A stretch of DNA of 28,990 nt. Source: Ophiothrix spiculata. Lineage: Eukaryota > Echinodermata > Ophiuroidea > Amphilepidida > Ophiotrichidae. Both the position numbers and the translations under genes were made by a program. The notes beneath the pieces are model-generated. The model made no database searches, was not told the DNA's origin, and saw nothing but the letters and a program-made list of their open reading frames with translations. The DNA is taken from assembly GCA_000969725.1 (NCBI GenBank), contig JXSR01S073566.1. One strand, written 5' to 3'. Positions within the stretch are counted from its first letter, which is position 1. Every line of letters begins with the position of its first letter. This document shows, in pieces, positions 9,514-19,555 of the stretch.

Positions 9514-10003
9514 TTACGGGCGCACCATTAGTCTCTTAGGGGTAGGGGGGACTGGAAGTTTTTCTATAAAAAAAAAAAGTTGCCTCGCCGTGTGAGCAAA
9601 AAAATAATAATAACTTGCCTCACATGTGAGCAAAAAAAAAAAATTGACTCACTAAAAGAAAAAAAACTTTGCCCGGAAGTATTGCTCAGAATGCATTGAA
9701 ACACGTCAAAAATTGCCAAAAATAGCAAAATTTTCCCGGAATTTGCCCCTGGACCACTTAATTAAGGTTCAAAAATGTCTGTAATTACTTCAATTTGCTT
9801 GTTTTTTCAGGAGCTTAGCCCCTAAACCCCCTAAAAGTTGTGCACCAGATATGTCTCCATAATGTACGAAAATTTAAAAAAAAAACCAACCTTGGCTCGC
9901 GAAGTAAAAAAAACCAACTTGACCCGAGGCCAACTAAAAAAAAAGTTGCCTCGACCCATTTTGCCAGCCCCCCTCCCTGAAAGTCAAATGGTGCGTCCCT
10001 TAC
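9514..10003. mobile_element. inverted-repeat element with TTAC duplication
   Basis: The element at 9518-9999 (482 bp) has ends GGGCGCACCATT and AATGGTGCGTCCC. The similarity continues inward through G-rich runs (GGGGTAGGGGGG near 9539; the complement near 9967-9976). It is flanked by the 4-bp direct repeat TTAC (9514-9517 and 10000-10003). Inside, A-runs alternate with TTGCCTC and GTGAGCAAAA phrases. It has no coding capacity and is non-autonomous. Confidence 0.75.
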
Positions 10004-10617
10004 TACATAGTGTTCTGCTTCTGCTTCTGCTTTAGATACCTCGCAACACTCCAGCCATCAAAACACTGTTTAATGGTGTAAATTCATTTCGATTTTGTTA
10101 AGAATGACCCGAATCAAAAGAAAACTGTATACGTGAGTTGTCCTTCTGATATTATAATTTACTTAATCTTTCTCAAAAACAAATTACAGCATTTACATAC
10201 CGAATGTAGCTAGATTTTTGAAATACGGTGTGTGGGTTTTAACAAGAAATTCAGCTCTAAATAACACGTTGAATATGATCAAAAGTTTTACTGTATTCAT
10301 GAAAAGTTTACTTGCGTTCGTTTCCCTGCCTATTATCCGATAATGATAGCCTTCGAAGAATAGCATAAATTGGAGGCTATGAGAAATTGTTTTGTCTGCA
10401 TAGGCTTTTGGCACCAATCAATGGTATTATTATAGTTCTTTCCTGATTTAAGTATAACATTTTTATTTTTGTCGATAAAGGTTTGACATGTTGTTCTTGA
10501 GACAAACATTGATCAAATCTAGGCTAGGGTATAGTTAACAATAGCTTGGTGCTTGTAAAGGGTATGGAAATAAAATCTTTCCTAAAAACGCCGTTTCAAT
10601 CGAAACGAACAATTTAA
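10004..10617. other. no gene seen
   Basis: AT-rich sequence with a short pentamer run (TTCTGCTTCTGCTTCTGC near 10013-10030) at the left edge. A 74-codon minus frame (10193-10417) has no recognisable features. Confidence 0.4.
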
Positions 10618-11397
10618 CTCTGGGCATTTTCACGGTAACGGAAGGACAATCACAGAATTGTTCTGTATTTCAAACGCATACATGCCAAAATTGAATTGGA
10701 CAAAATAAAACTAATTCCATATTTAGTTGAGTATACCTGAAAGCAATCATATTCAACAGGAATTTTTTCATAAAAATTCCTCTGTTGCAAAATATGCATA
10801 TTAATGAGGTCGGTCACAGAAGGACAGCAAAACGGACATGGTTTTTCACCTTGAGTACATTTTTAAAAACATTTATGAAAGTTTTGAAGACATTTTATTT
10901 CAAAGTTACTGAATGCATTGCTTGGTGTTTCTGCAATAGTTTGCCACATTCCACATCAAAATATTCCCTACGGTTATGTTTTAACAATGCGAAATGCGAA
11001 GGGATCATGGTCACGGAAGGACGGTAACGGAAGGACAATTTGTCCGCTAATTTTTGGGTGCACTGAACCGTAAAACCTGGTCAGGATTAACAAAAAATAC
11101 AACCTCATGTGTAAATTTGATCCTTATTTAAGCCATTTAGAACAATAACACCAAAGTAAACAGCCAAGAATGGGTTGAAAAAATTAAATAAAAATTACTT
11201 TTTTATCAGACAAAAAATCAGTTTTTTAAAGGAATTTCATAGACATCTTTGTTCAGTCTTTTCAGAATTAAGTTCATTTTAAAGAGCTTCAAAATAGCTT
11301 TCTTTGGATACCAAATATATGGTGGCAGCATTTTTCATTGAATAGTTACATCCTTTTTTCAATATTTTTCTTATGTCCACTGTGAAAATGCCCCTCT
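10618..11397. mobile_element. inverted-repeat element with CTCT duplication
   Basis: The element at 10622-11393 (772 bp) begins GGGCATTTTCAC and ends with the exact complement GTGAAAATGCCC. It is flanked by CTCT on both sides (10618-10621, 11394-11397). Inside, CGGTAACGGAAGGACAAT occurs twice in direct orientation (10633-10650 and 11022-11039), with shorter GAAGGACA copies near 10819 and 11014. No transposase frame is seen. Confidence 0.75.
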
Positions 11398-11723
11398 GTT
11401 TATATTGATATTATAAGCATATAATGGCAATATACAGCTAAGTAAACAAGAACATCTTGTGGAAAACATTTATGAAGACTTACTTGAAAATGGTATGTTA
11501 ATTTTCAGTTTTGATTTTAACATAATTTATTTATTGTTTATTAAGTGTGAGAAAACACATAAAAAATACAATGGTTCGGGTAATATATGAGAGAAGGATA
11601 ATATCAGTTGGATAATATTACTTGTTTACAGTCCATTTTGAAAGGCCATGTATGAGCATGATGTCCACCTTGCAATGACAGTGACCCTGGGTACAGATGC
11701 ATTATAGTGGGACATATGTAGGC
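11398..11723 (-). other. likely 3' UTR of the fibrinogen-related gene
   Basis: On the minus strand, three overlapping or adjacent AATAAA hexamers lie at 11526-11542, about 185 nt beyond the stop codon at 11724. They are good candidates for the polyadenylation signal of the upstream gene. Confidence 0.55.
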
Positions 11724-11986
11724 CTAACAATCTTCAGCAACTGGTCTCATCCTCATCTCTATCTTCTTCAGCGAGTAGTTTGCTCCCTTCCATGTGTTCC
11801 AAACTATTCCGTTCCAAGCAATCTCGGTCTGGCCTCCTAAATAACGACCATTAAGATGCGCCCTCATGCAATCTTTGTACCACCAAGCTCCTTCATGCCT
11901 CAATGCGCAATTTGCAGTACTAACTAAATCATTATCGCGATCCTTTGTAGTAAATTGCTGATTGTTGCTAAAGCTTAGAGAGTCAC
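11724..11986 (-). CDS. fibrinogen-related gene exon 5
   Basis: Encodes residues 222-308 and the stop. It carries the calcium-site-type KDRDND, both Cys of the second disulfide, the binding-pocket region ([15 protein letters not shown]) and the C-terminal [10 protein letters not shown]. The acceptor is TTGGCAG|GTGACTC. Intron 4 (2645 bp) contains two inserted elements. Confidence 0.92.
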
Positions 11987-14900
11987 CTGCCAATGAAAAA
12001 TAATGTTTACACCAAAATTTGTTTTGTTTTGATGTCAAACTAGATTAAAAAATAAATCACACATATAAGTGGAACCATTTTTTTTTTAAATTTTCGTTCT
12101 ACCGCGAGATTTACAAACCACGCAGTACGTAGCAAAACCAACTTCGGCAAACGATGCATAGTCATTTTAAATAATGCATTTTTATATCAAAAAAGTATGA
12201 TCATCTAAATCTAAATAGATGCACATTACATACACCAGACCATGCTGGTTAAAACTATGGGTCACAATTTGCCGTATGGCGTTCGTACAAACTGGTGGCT
12301 CATTCCAGTGAAAACTAAACCTTTTTTATTTCAAGCAAAAAATCAGCTTTTTTATTCGACCATATGAGCAGTTTTTTCAGTCATACGTTTGTTACTCGGT
12401 ATGAGAAAAGTATTTTCCAATCAGAAATTTTGAATTTGTTCTACCCGTGCATGAATGAGAACATGTTTTCATTCAAAAATGTCACAAACGTTACCAAAAA
12501 GTAACACCAAAATGTCACAAACGTTACTAGACGTTACCAAACAAAACATTGCATTTAAAAAAATCCTGACGATAGAATTTCCTACCACTTTTATGGACTA
12601 TTTGTGAATATGTTACCAATCATCTGTGAAAAGCGCAATAAAAAATTCGCTAACATGTCAGAGAAATTTTACTTTGAAGTCATTTAGAGCAAAAAACCAT
12701 TTCCGTGCGAGGTCACAAACGTTACCGAACGTTACTGAACTTTATTCAGTATTTTGGAAGTTATTTTAATCTTTAAACACCTGCATGTCTTGATCCAACC
12801 AGTGAGCAACATTATTAACAACAAACTCGTTGATATAATGTTTATGCTAGGTTCTGTGGCCATTTAAAAGAAAAAAATTTCGGTCACAAACGTTACTTTG
12901 AAATCGCCCTGGTACGAATTTGCGTAGAGCGAGCTGATATTTTTAAAACCATTTCTTGTGGTCTACGATTGCACTTTCCAAAAAAAAAGGTTTGTACAAA
13001 ATGGTCAAATCATCAAAACACTGTTCGCACCGTCCGTACGAAGTATTGCGACCAAAGAAGGCAGCAATTTTGTTTAATATTTATTAGAAATAAAGGGGTT
13101 AATAATTAAATTAAAAAGTGACACAGCGTGTCCCAATAAAACATAAGTTGGGCATTAATTAAAATAGCCTGGATCAGGCTTGATGGGGGCTAAGGTCTGT
13201 GTACTGTATATTAATAGTATCACCATGTCACTCTATTTGTCTACAAGGTTTATACATCCATGGCTGTGCTATAATACATTGGCCACACCACTTTCTATCT
13301 TGTGAGGCATAGAAATGAGGGTTTTCTGTATTTTTTTTGTGGGGGGGGGTAGCTTGTAGCTACTTGTTGGTGTTTTCTTATTATGAAGTTGGTATTTTGT
13401 TGATAACTATTTATCTTGTAATATGATGGGGTGAAATTGTTAGGCCTACATTGTACTTTTTAGGATTTTTAGTATTTGTAGCTATTAAATTGTTGAAGTT
13501 TTCTTACATATCTCGTGTTTGTAACTTGTTGGCCTCTTTGTTTTAAACTTTTTATTTTGCAGGCCTAATATTGATTTAAATTAGTTGAAATTTACAATCA
13601 AAAAGTTGAAATTCACACAGAGTTAATAGGCTGTCTACCTCAGACAAAAGCACCACAAGGACTTGAATCAAGTCTATAATTAAAATGGCATTCATTGTGC
13701 TCTTATTAGATATGCAATCTGTTGCACATTATATATGTGTTCAATCAAAAAAAATCGGACCAAGGTGAATTTTGGTGTCTTTCTTAAATTATTTATATCT
13801 CTGGATTTGATCTGTAAATTAGATACAGGGTGTCCCAGAAAAAACCTTACGATCTTTGCGTGTAATTTTCTCAGGTTTAATGGACAGTCAGAAAGTGTAT
13901 AAACATTTTATTTTATAGTCGATGGATTGAACTTTAAGATACAGTTTGTTTCATTTAAATCGGTAATGTAGAACAAAAGTTATGTTTTATCAAATATTTG
14001 GGTGGAATTTTGTCTGGTCCAATTTCTTGATTTTTGCTCCTAAAGCAGGGGTGTTTCTGAATGGAATAAACATGGGTCACCTTGAAAAAATGTCTTATTT
14101 TTCAACAAATTTGTTCATTTTTCAGCATAGATAAAAGATAGCATGTACATAATAAATTAGTCAAATTTATTACGGTTGAGTGAGCAGATCAAGGCAATTT
14201 CTCATAGAACTTCATTCAAGAGGAATCGTGAAACTGGACCAGAAAAATTTACATCCAAATATTTGACAAAGCATAACTTATGTTCTAGATTACCGATTGA
14301 AATTAAACAAACGGTATCTTAAAGTTCAATTCATGTACTATAAAATGCAATGTTTACATACTTTCCGACTGCTCGTGAAACCTAAGAAAATTGCATTCAA
14401 AGATTGTAAGGTTTTTTTCTTGGACACCCTATATGATTAAAAACGTCTTGTTGAAATATTGACTCCACTTGTAACTCAAATTTTGGCCCGTATTCAAGAA
14501 AGGTGTTTAGCTAAACCCCGGTTTTAATATATAGTTATTTGTTAGGACAACTTTAAAAACCCTCTCTAATCATGCTAATACGGTTCTCTTTGCCTACTGT
14601 TTTAAAGAATCAATATTAATATTATTTTTACCTACTGTACCACTAAAGTGGTCAACATGAAGTCTGTAGTTGTTTTCTAGATTTTCCACATAAAAATATC
14701 GATATGTAACTGTCTGAGAACTGCCTTCAAAATCCTCCATATCAATTCGTAACTCAAACTCATCCGATGCTGTAAATTACAAATGAAATGAAGTTATAAA
14801 TTATCCTTCTCCTCCCGCCTTTTCTCGTCGTCATCGTCATCATCAACAACATCATCATCCTCATCGTCATCATCACATCATCATCATCATCATCATCATC

Positions 14901-17900
14901 ATCGTCGTTGTCGTCGTCGTCAATCATCATCATCATCATCATTAAAATTACACATACCGTATGTGACCGTCCATCCCAAACCAGCAGTAAATGCCACCTC
15001 TTGTCATTTTCACTTTTTATTTATTTGCAAAGACCATACTTTAAGGATTAAAATGGCACAATAATGAACATCATACGATTTATAGAAGTCAAGTTATGGT
15101 CCGTCAAAGGTTGTCAGGGAGTAAAACGTTTAACTGAGATAAACGCGTTCAAAGATCAGTAAGCTTTATATTTTCTGTTGATTGTCTTAAAAATATGCAG
15201 ACATATTTCACATTATCCATCATTTTCTTGAAATGAAACTTTGCTGGTATTTTGTATTAAGCACAAGGATTCTAAATCTGTCAACAAATCAATTTCGGCA
15301 AATAATGACCTTGACATGTATTTTCACCTGTAGCGCAAAATGAAGTTTCTTGCATTTACTGCTCATATGGGCTTGACAGACACATATATATAGATATAAT
15401 ATAAACCTGTGATCTGGTGTATCTTGTCGTTACCAAGCCAGAACTCTCCATCGAGCTCCCCAAATCCACGTCTGTAACTACCCCAAGAACGATAGAAATC
15501 CTCAGACCCATTCCAACGACGCTGAAAAACCTGAATATTAAATCGTCAACATGGTCAAGTCAGTAATATTATTGTCTACCTTAAATACTTTAACTCTTTA
15601 AAGTGTAACTGCTTTTTAAGTTATTTTTCATTCTTGCCTTACTTCAGTCTTCATAATAATATTATACAATAATGAATGTTATGAGTGCAATGGTAAGAAT
15701 ATTTTCATGAGATGAAAATTAAATGTTCCATTTAACGAGGCGAAACATTTCATTTTTCATCGAATGAGAATATTCTTTTCCATTGCACGAATTAAAACAT
15801 TCATCATTTGTTTTATATAACTCATGTAAAGATTCTTGTCATTTGATGCATTTCACTTCTAAGGCCTATTATCTTGAAAGGTCTAATTATACTATACAGT
15901 CAACTATGCATTGACGAACAGAGTGCATTTTTTATTTTCCATTTGCACTGGTCGAGTGCAATGGAAAATAAAAAATGCGTTTTTGCCGATGAGTAAAAAA
16001 TGATGAATGCCTGTTAGCCAATGACAAGAATCTTTGTATGAGTTATATAAATAGTCATATTACTAGTATCTATATTCATATTTGATATTTCGTCATTGTT
16101 TGCGACTTTCCAAAAGCCACTCAAGATCCACATATTAATTTATTTTATATACAATTAATTGTTTGTCTCAAAGCTCCCGCGCGCGTTAGTTTTAGTGTGC
16201 GCGTTAGTTTTTCAAAATGTCGAAAAACTATTTTAAGCCGTTTTTAATTTTTTTTTGAAAAATATTCTTCATAATTGGCATATGAACTCCTTTTATATTT
16301 ACTTGTAATATAGAATTTATTTAAATAAGTTCTTTATTATGTTTTAGATTTAAAAAAGGACAATCTTAACATAAACTTTGTATCTGACATGCGAGGGAGT
16401 ACATATGGAACTCTTTTCTATTTAGAATAGCACTCATGACTTCTGTCACGCACGAAAAAAAATCTAAAAAAAAAAGATTAAAAATAAAACCGCATTTCGC
16501 ATTAGTTTTACAGGGTAGGAGAGCTTTGAGACAAACACATTTTTTTAAATGGCCTAATGTGTGTTGTCTCTTTCACCGGAAACTTCAAATCTTTTCGCTA
16601 AGCATTGTTTGTTTGTTTGTTTGTTTGTTTTATCCAGGTTGGTCCGTAAGTAATAGAACGCCAGACTTAGGCAAAAAGCACAAGCCTGGATAGTCCAAAA
16701 CGGATTAATACCTTGCTACCAAAAGGTCTAATTGTTCCTGGTATATAGGTTTTCTCATTTAGCGTAACGCTATAGATTTTTTCGATATATATTTCATAAT
16801 GTGGTTATTAGATTTCCTCTGATTAATTTCCGAATGCTTCTTTGTAAAGATATTTGTCTCTGGTCAATTATATTCATATTTCAGTAAATTTTATCCATAC
16901 CATTTTCGGTTTATTTGTCCAAATATACTTGGATCTCGATGCACACTATTGGACGCATATATATTTGTAAATGTTTTTCATCTTTGCATAAATGGTATTC
17001 ATATTCAATTTCATTCATTTAATATCGTTCTTAAATTAGGTATGTTTCACGTTGGCGCATGTTAAAATATATCACTTGGTTGTGGAGTTTAAGAATCCAA
17101 ATGGTACATATATATGAACAAATCTACGAAAACTTGACAACAATGGTTCACAATGACACTACCCTTTTGTCCTGTATCAATGTATACTATCTGGCTGTGC
17201 CACTGGGTAGATTGGACCGTCCTTATCTATAAACTGTGCTATAAAACGTATATTGCATCGACATTCAGGGATGTCTTCAGTAAGCTTCAGGGCCGCCTAA
17301 GATAGGTTTTTAACACCACTTACCGTCCAACCGCCACCATCTACGTCCATATCGCAGTAAACCTGAAATGGCCAAGAACACCGATCTGGTTGGATGGTAT
17401 ACACACCACTGCGGTCGTTGCCATTTTTGTATGCTTCATGACATCCACGTGAAATGGTTCCTAATAGTACGATGAAAATAAACAAAATAAGAGTAAAATG
17501 TATGCTTAGTCATACGGAAGAAACAAAGAAATTACATTAAAAACCAATTTTATGATTACTCTTGGAAGAAAAGCTTTGTAAAGAAGCTTATTTATTTGAT
17601 TCTTCTGATACTGAATTAGCTTATAAAAATAAATAGTAAGAAAATGACAAACCTTGTGTTGATGTCCCAAAATTATCCGTCGGTGTCTGAATTCTGCCAT
17701 TCAATCGTGCTACTTCCTGCCGCAGTTGCGTTAATTCAGTCAGAATCTCTGTAGTAGAGCAATTGATGGTTGGAGCTATATAGACATTAGGCTGACATAC
17801 CTGACAGGTGCTAGGCGATCCATTTTGGGAAACAGTGCTTCCATCGAAAGAGGCAAGACTTTGACCCAAAATCATTTGGATTGTAAGTAACACTAACATA

Positions 17901-17917
17901 AATACCAATGGCCTCAT
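11724..17917 (-). CDS. fibrinogen-related secreted lectin, 5 exons, 308 aa
   Basis: Joined exons 17917-17653, 17460-17324, 15530-15407, 14769-14632 and 11986-11724 give 927 nt in one frame (308 codons plus stop), each junction GT/AG. The protein has a signal peptide (about 1-19), a Cys-containing linker (C38, C41, C53), a short coiled coil (about 56-76, [20 protein letters not shown]), and a complete fibrinogen C-terminal domain (about 94-308). Family marks are [39 protein letters not shown], the Ca-binding-type KDRDND (236-241), the NCA...KDC pair (C248, C261), NGRYLGG and WNTWKG. Extra Cys at 116 and 308 could form another disulfide. Sequons lie at N141 and N291. Relatives (ficolins, tachylectins, FREPs) bind acetylated sugars or microbial surfaces, so innate immunity is plausible but not shown. 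There is no collagen, EGF or Ig domain, so it is neither a true ficolin nor a snail-type FREP. Confidence 0.92.
12259..13054. mobile_element. intronic element with GTCACAAACGTTAC words
   Basis: This lies in intron 4 of the fibrinogen-related gene. GTCACAAACGTTAC occurs exactly four times in one orientation (12481, 12514, 12712, 12883), with partial ACGTTACC copies between. The ends (about 12260-12294 and 13019-13053) are imperfect inverted repeats, GGTCACAAT...CGTATGG against GGTCGCAAT...CGTACGG. The target duplication is unclear, so the boundaries are approximate. Confidence 0.6.
13824..14433. mobile_element. long-TIR element, TA target (mariner-like, non-autonomous)
   Basis: The element at 13826-14431 (606 bp) sits in intron 4. 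Its ends are CAGGGTGTCC and GGACACCCTA, with TA on both sides (13824-13825, 14432-14433). Imperfect inverted repeats of about 215 bp make up most of its length. Shared phrases include AAAACCTTACRATCTTTG, GAACTTTAAGATAC, CGGTAAT and TCAAATATTTGG. The single-copy centre is about 180 bp. There is no transposase. TA plus a CAGGGTG terminus suggests Tc1/mariner-type mobilisation. Confidence 0.85.
14632..14769 (-). CDS. fibrinogen-related gene exon 4
   Basis: Encodes residues 176-221, [16 protein letters not shown] to HVDHFSGTV. The acceptor is AATTTACAG|CATCGG and the donor is ACAGTAG|GTAAAA. The joined reading FSGTVGDSLSF fits the family. Confidence 0.9.
14826..14943. repeat. (TCA/TCG)n microsatellite
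   Basis: Trinucleotide tract of TCATCA with TCG interruptions in intron 3 of the fibrinogen-related gene. Long Met/Asp-rich minus-strand frames here come from the repeat and are not genes. Confidence 0.95.
15407..15530 (-). CDS. fibrinogen-related gene exon 3
   Basis: Encodes residues 135-175, [16 protein letters not shown] to GNDKIHQIT. The acceptor is AATATTCAG|GTTTTTC and the donor is ATCACAG|GTTTAT. It is too short and out of phase to stand out as an ORF but matches the domain exactly. Confidence 0.9.
15671..16056. repeat. adjacent and nested palindromes in intron 2
   Basis: The first palindrome pairs 15672-15730 with 15744-15806 (GAATGTT, GTGCAATGG, AAGAATATT and GATGAAAA in both arms). 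The second pairs TTATATAACTCATG...AAGATTCTTGTCATT (15812-15844) with its complement at 16019-16050. Inside the second is a near-perfect hairpin, GCATTTTTTATTTTCCAT (about 15925) with ATGGAAAATAAAAAATGC (15961-15978). It is probably a foldback element. No target duplication is defined. Confidence 0.75.
16160..16537. mobile_element. short inverted-repeat element in intron 2
   Basis: TGTTTGTCTCAAAGCTC at 16160-16176 is matched by its exact complement GAGCTTTGAGACAAACA at 16521-16537. The left interior has a GCGCGCGTTAGTTTT / GTGCGCGTTAGTTTT direct repeat (16178-16213). No target duplication is clear. It is likely a MITE. Confidence 0.6.
16605..16631. repeat. (GTTT)n microsatellite
   Basis: About six tandem GTTT units in intron 2. 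Confidence 0.9.
17324..17460 (-). CDS. fibrinogen-related gene exon 2
   Basis: Encodes residues 89-134, the start of the fibrinogen domain ([16 protein letters not shown] to GGGWT). The acceptor is CTATTAG|GAACC and the donor is GGACG|GTAAGT, a near-consensus site. Intron 1 is only 192 bp. Confidence 0.9.
17653..17917 (-). CDS. fibrinogen-related gene exon 1
   Basis: Encodes residues 1-88 plus the first base of codon 89: signal peptide, Cys-rich linker and coiled coil. The donor is AACACAAG|GTTTGT. The ATG at 17917 is chosen because a strong hydrophobic signal ([18 protein letters not shown]) follows at once. Confidence 0.85.
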
Positions 17918-18556
17918 TATTGCCGTTTATATTCCTCTAACATCAACGCTGTGATAAAGGAAGGTTGAAAATTAATTATTCGTGCTGAAAAACTGTTTTG
18001 TACAACTTGGAGTGCTACTTGATCCCGGAAACAAGCTTCTGCATAGACTGACTGAACTTTTATGGATTGACCTTTTAACTCAACCGTGGGAACAATGTCG
18101 TTTCTGCATCTGTGTATACAGAAAGATGATAATACAAACATGTAGATACATGTGTATTAGTCGTGTAAAATACTTGGACTTGAAGTAAAATATCGATCAA
18201 CTTATGATACCAGTTGGAAAAGTATGAACTCAGCTTATGTGACTCTTTACTTTGTGAGCTTGTTAGTTTTCAAATGTCACTTTGAATTTTTGTGTACATT
18301 TTTAGTCTACTATAAGTCGGTTAAAACTCGTAAAAACGTTGCACCCCACCTTGCAGATAAGTCGATTCAGTTTTCTAACTTTTCTATCTTCCCTAGTCAA
18401 CCACGCACTATAGACATATCATATAACCAGTGTTTGTTAATGAATTTCAGTACATTTTCTGATCATAACGGATATTTGGTGATAAAAATCACCAAAGTTT
18501 TGGCATCACACAAATACAATATGACCATGGTGATATTATTAATTTTTTTCACTATC
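17918..18556. other. upstream of fibrinogen-related gene; no gene seen
   Basis: This is expected to hold the 5' UTR and promoter of the minus-strand gene. I see no clear TATA box or splice-defined 5' exon. A 130-codon plus-strand frame (18224-18616) runs into the GATC-word element and has no recognisable domain, so I do not call it. Confidence 0.4.
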
Positions 18557-19212
18557 TGCACTCTTAGAAGGCCGGGATCAAATATACAAGTAGTTTTCCG
18601 GATCATTTTATTTTGATTCTTTAAGGGTCACTTTTGATCCAACGTTGTTCGTTTTGATCCTTTATCGGATCAATATATACAAATGGATCAAATTCACCAG
18701 GATCATTTTTGATCCGGTTTTAGGATAATTTTATTTTGATCCTTTTTGATTACAATATCAAAGTTTTGATTCGTATTTCTGGATTACTTTGATACGGAAA
18801 GGATAAGCTCATATTTGATACCGTGTTTGGATCTAACGTGATCTTTTGTCTCCTCTTTGAGTACACCCCATATCCACTACATAGCCGGGAATGTATACAA
18901 TGGTATAAATACGATGATTTCACCACACTTGACAGCTGCCTGTCCCGTGGCCGAGTGGTTAGAGCGATGGTCTCGTAATTTATATGGTGTACGTGCGGCG
19001 TGGGTTCAAACCCTGCTAGGGTCAGTTCAGTGAGATATTTTTAGGCAGATCTTTTTTATAAGAAATATTTGATCCTTTTTTCGGATCAAGAATTGTGATC
19101 CTTATTTTTGGATCACTTTGATCCTTAAAGGGTAAGCTCATATTTGATACCTAAAAAGGATCAAAATTGATCCTTTTTGTCTCATATTTGATCCTGGCTT
19201 TCAAAGAGTGTG
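18557..19212. mobile_element. inverted-repeat element full of GGATC/GATCC words
   Basis: The element at 18559-19210 (652 bp) has 27-bp ends, CACTCTTAGAAGGCC... and its complement, matching at 24 of 27 positions, flanked by TG on both sides. I count 18 copies of GGATC or GATCC, mostly as TTTGATCCTT or its complement. A phrase of about 40 bp with TAAGCTCATATTTGATACC occurs twice in direct orientation (near 18804 and 19132), bracketing a tRNA-like segment. There is no coding capacity. Confidence 0.75.
18942..19023 (+). repeat. tRNA-Ser/Leu-like sequence inside the GATC element
   Basis: GTGGCCGAGTGGTTAGAGC (18947-18965) is a near-ideal A box and D arm of class II tRNAs. GGGTTCAAACCC (19002-19013) is a perfect B box and T arm. 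The flanks GTCCC and GGGTC can partly pair. The anticodon arm (TGGTCTCGTAATTTATA) does not form a good stem. I therefore read it as a tRNA-derived SINE head or tRNA pseudogene, not a functional tRNA. Confidence 0.7.
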
Positions 19213-19555
19213 GTATTGTTAGAAAATACTTTGGAATTGATATTTAGAATTTTAGATAACGAACTTACAATGCTCATTGCACCTAAAATTTGGTAGCTTA
19301 TAACAAGTATTAAAAAGGCTCAGACCATATCCTTTTAAACAAGCAAGCAAATAGCAACTCGTTTTCGTTATCTGATAATCTAATATATTTATATTTTGCG
19401 CTTCTTATTGCTTACTTAATATACGATTGAAATGACATTTTAAATTTAAAATGTCAGATATAATTACATTGTTAATCTTTAGAGTTGGTTTCATCTAGTC
19501 TATATGTAATGTGTTTATATCTATAAAGAAATATATTACACCGTGTACAGAAAAA
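19213..19555. other. no gene seen
   Basis: AT-rich sequence between the GATC element and block A1. No open frame or repeat end is visible. Confidence 0.4.

Noticed and set aside
14760..14942. Met/Asp-rich minus-strand frame
   Set aside because: Translation of the TCA/TCG microsatellite; it also overlaps an exon edge and intron of the fibrinogen-related gene.
17917..18141. A 74-codon minus frame ending at the fibrinogen-related start
   Set aside because: No signal, domain or splice-site support. It is most likely 5' untranslated or promoter DNA.
18224..18616. A 130-codon plus-strand frame as a gene upstream of the fibrinogen-related gene
   Set aside because: It has no recognisable motif and its end reads into the terminal inverted repeat of the GATC-word element.
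18942..19023. Functional tRNA gene
   Set aside because: The A and B boxes are excellent, but the anticodon stem does not pair and the acceptor stem pairs only partly. It also lies within a repeat element.
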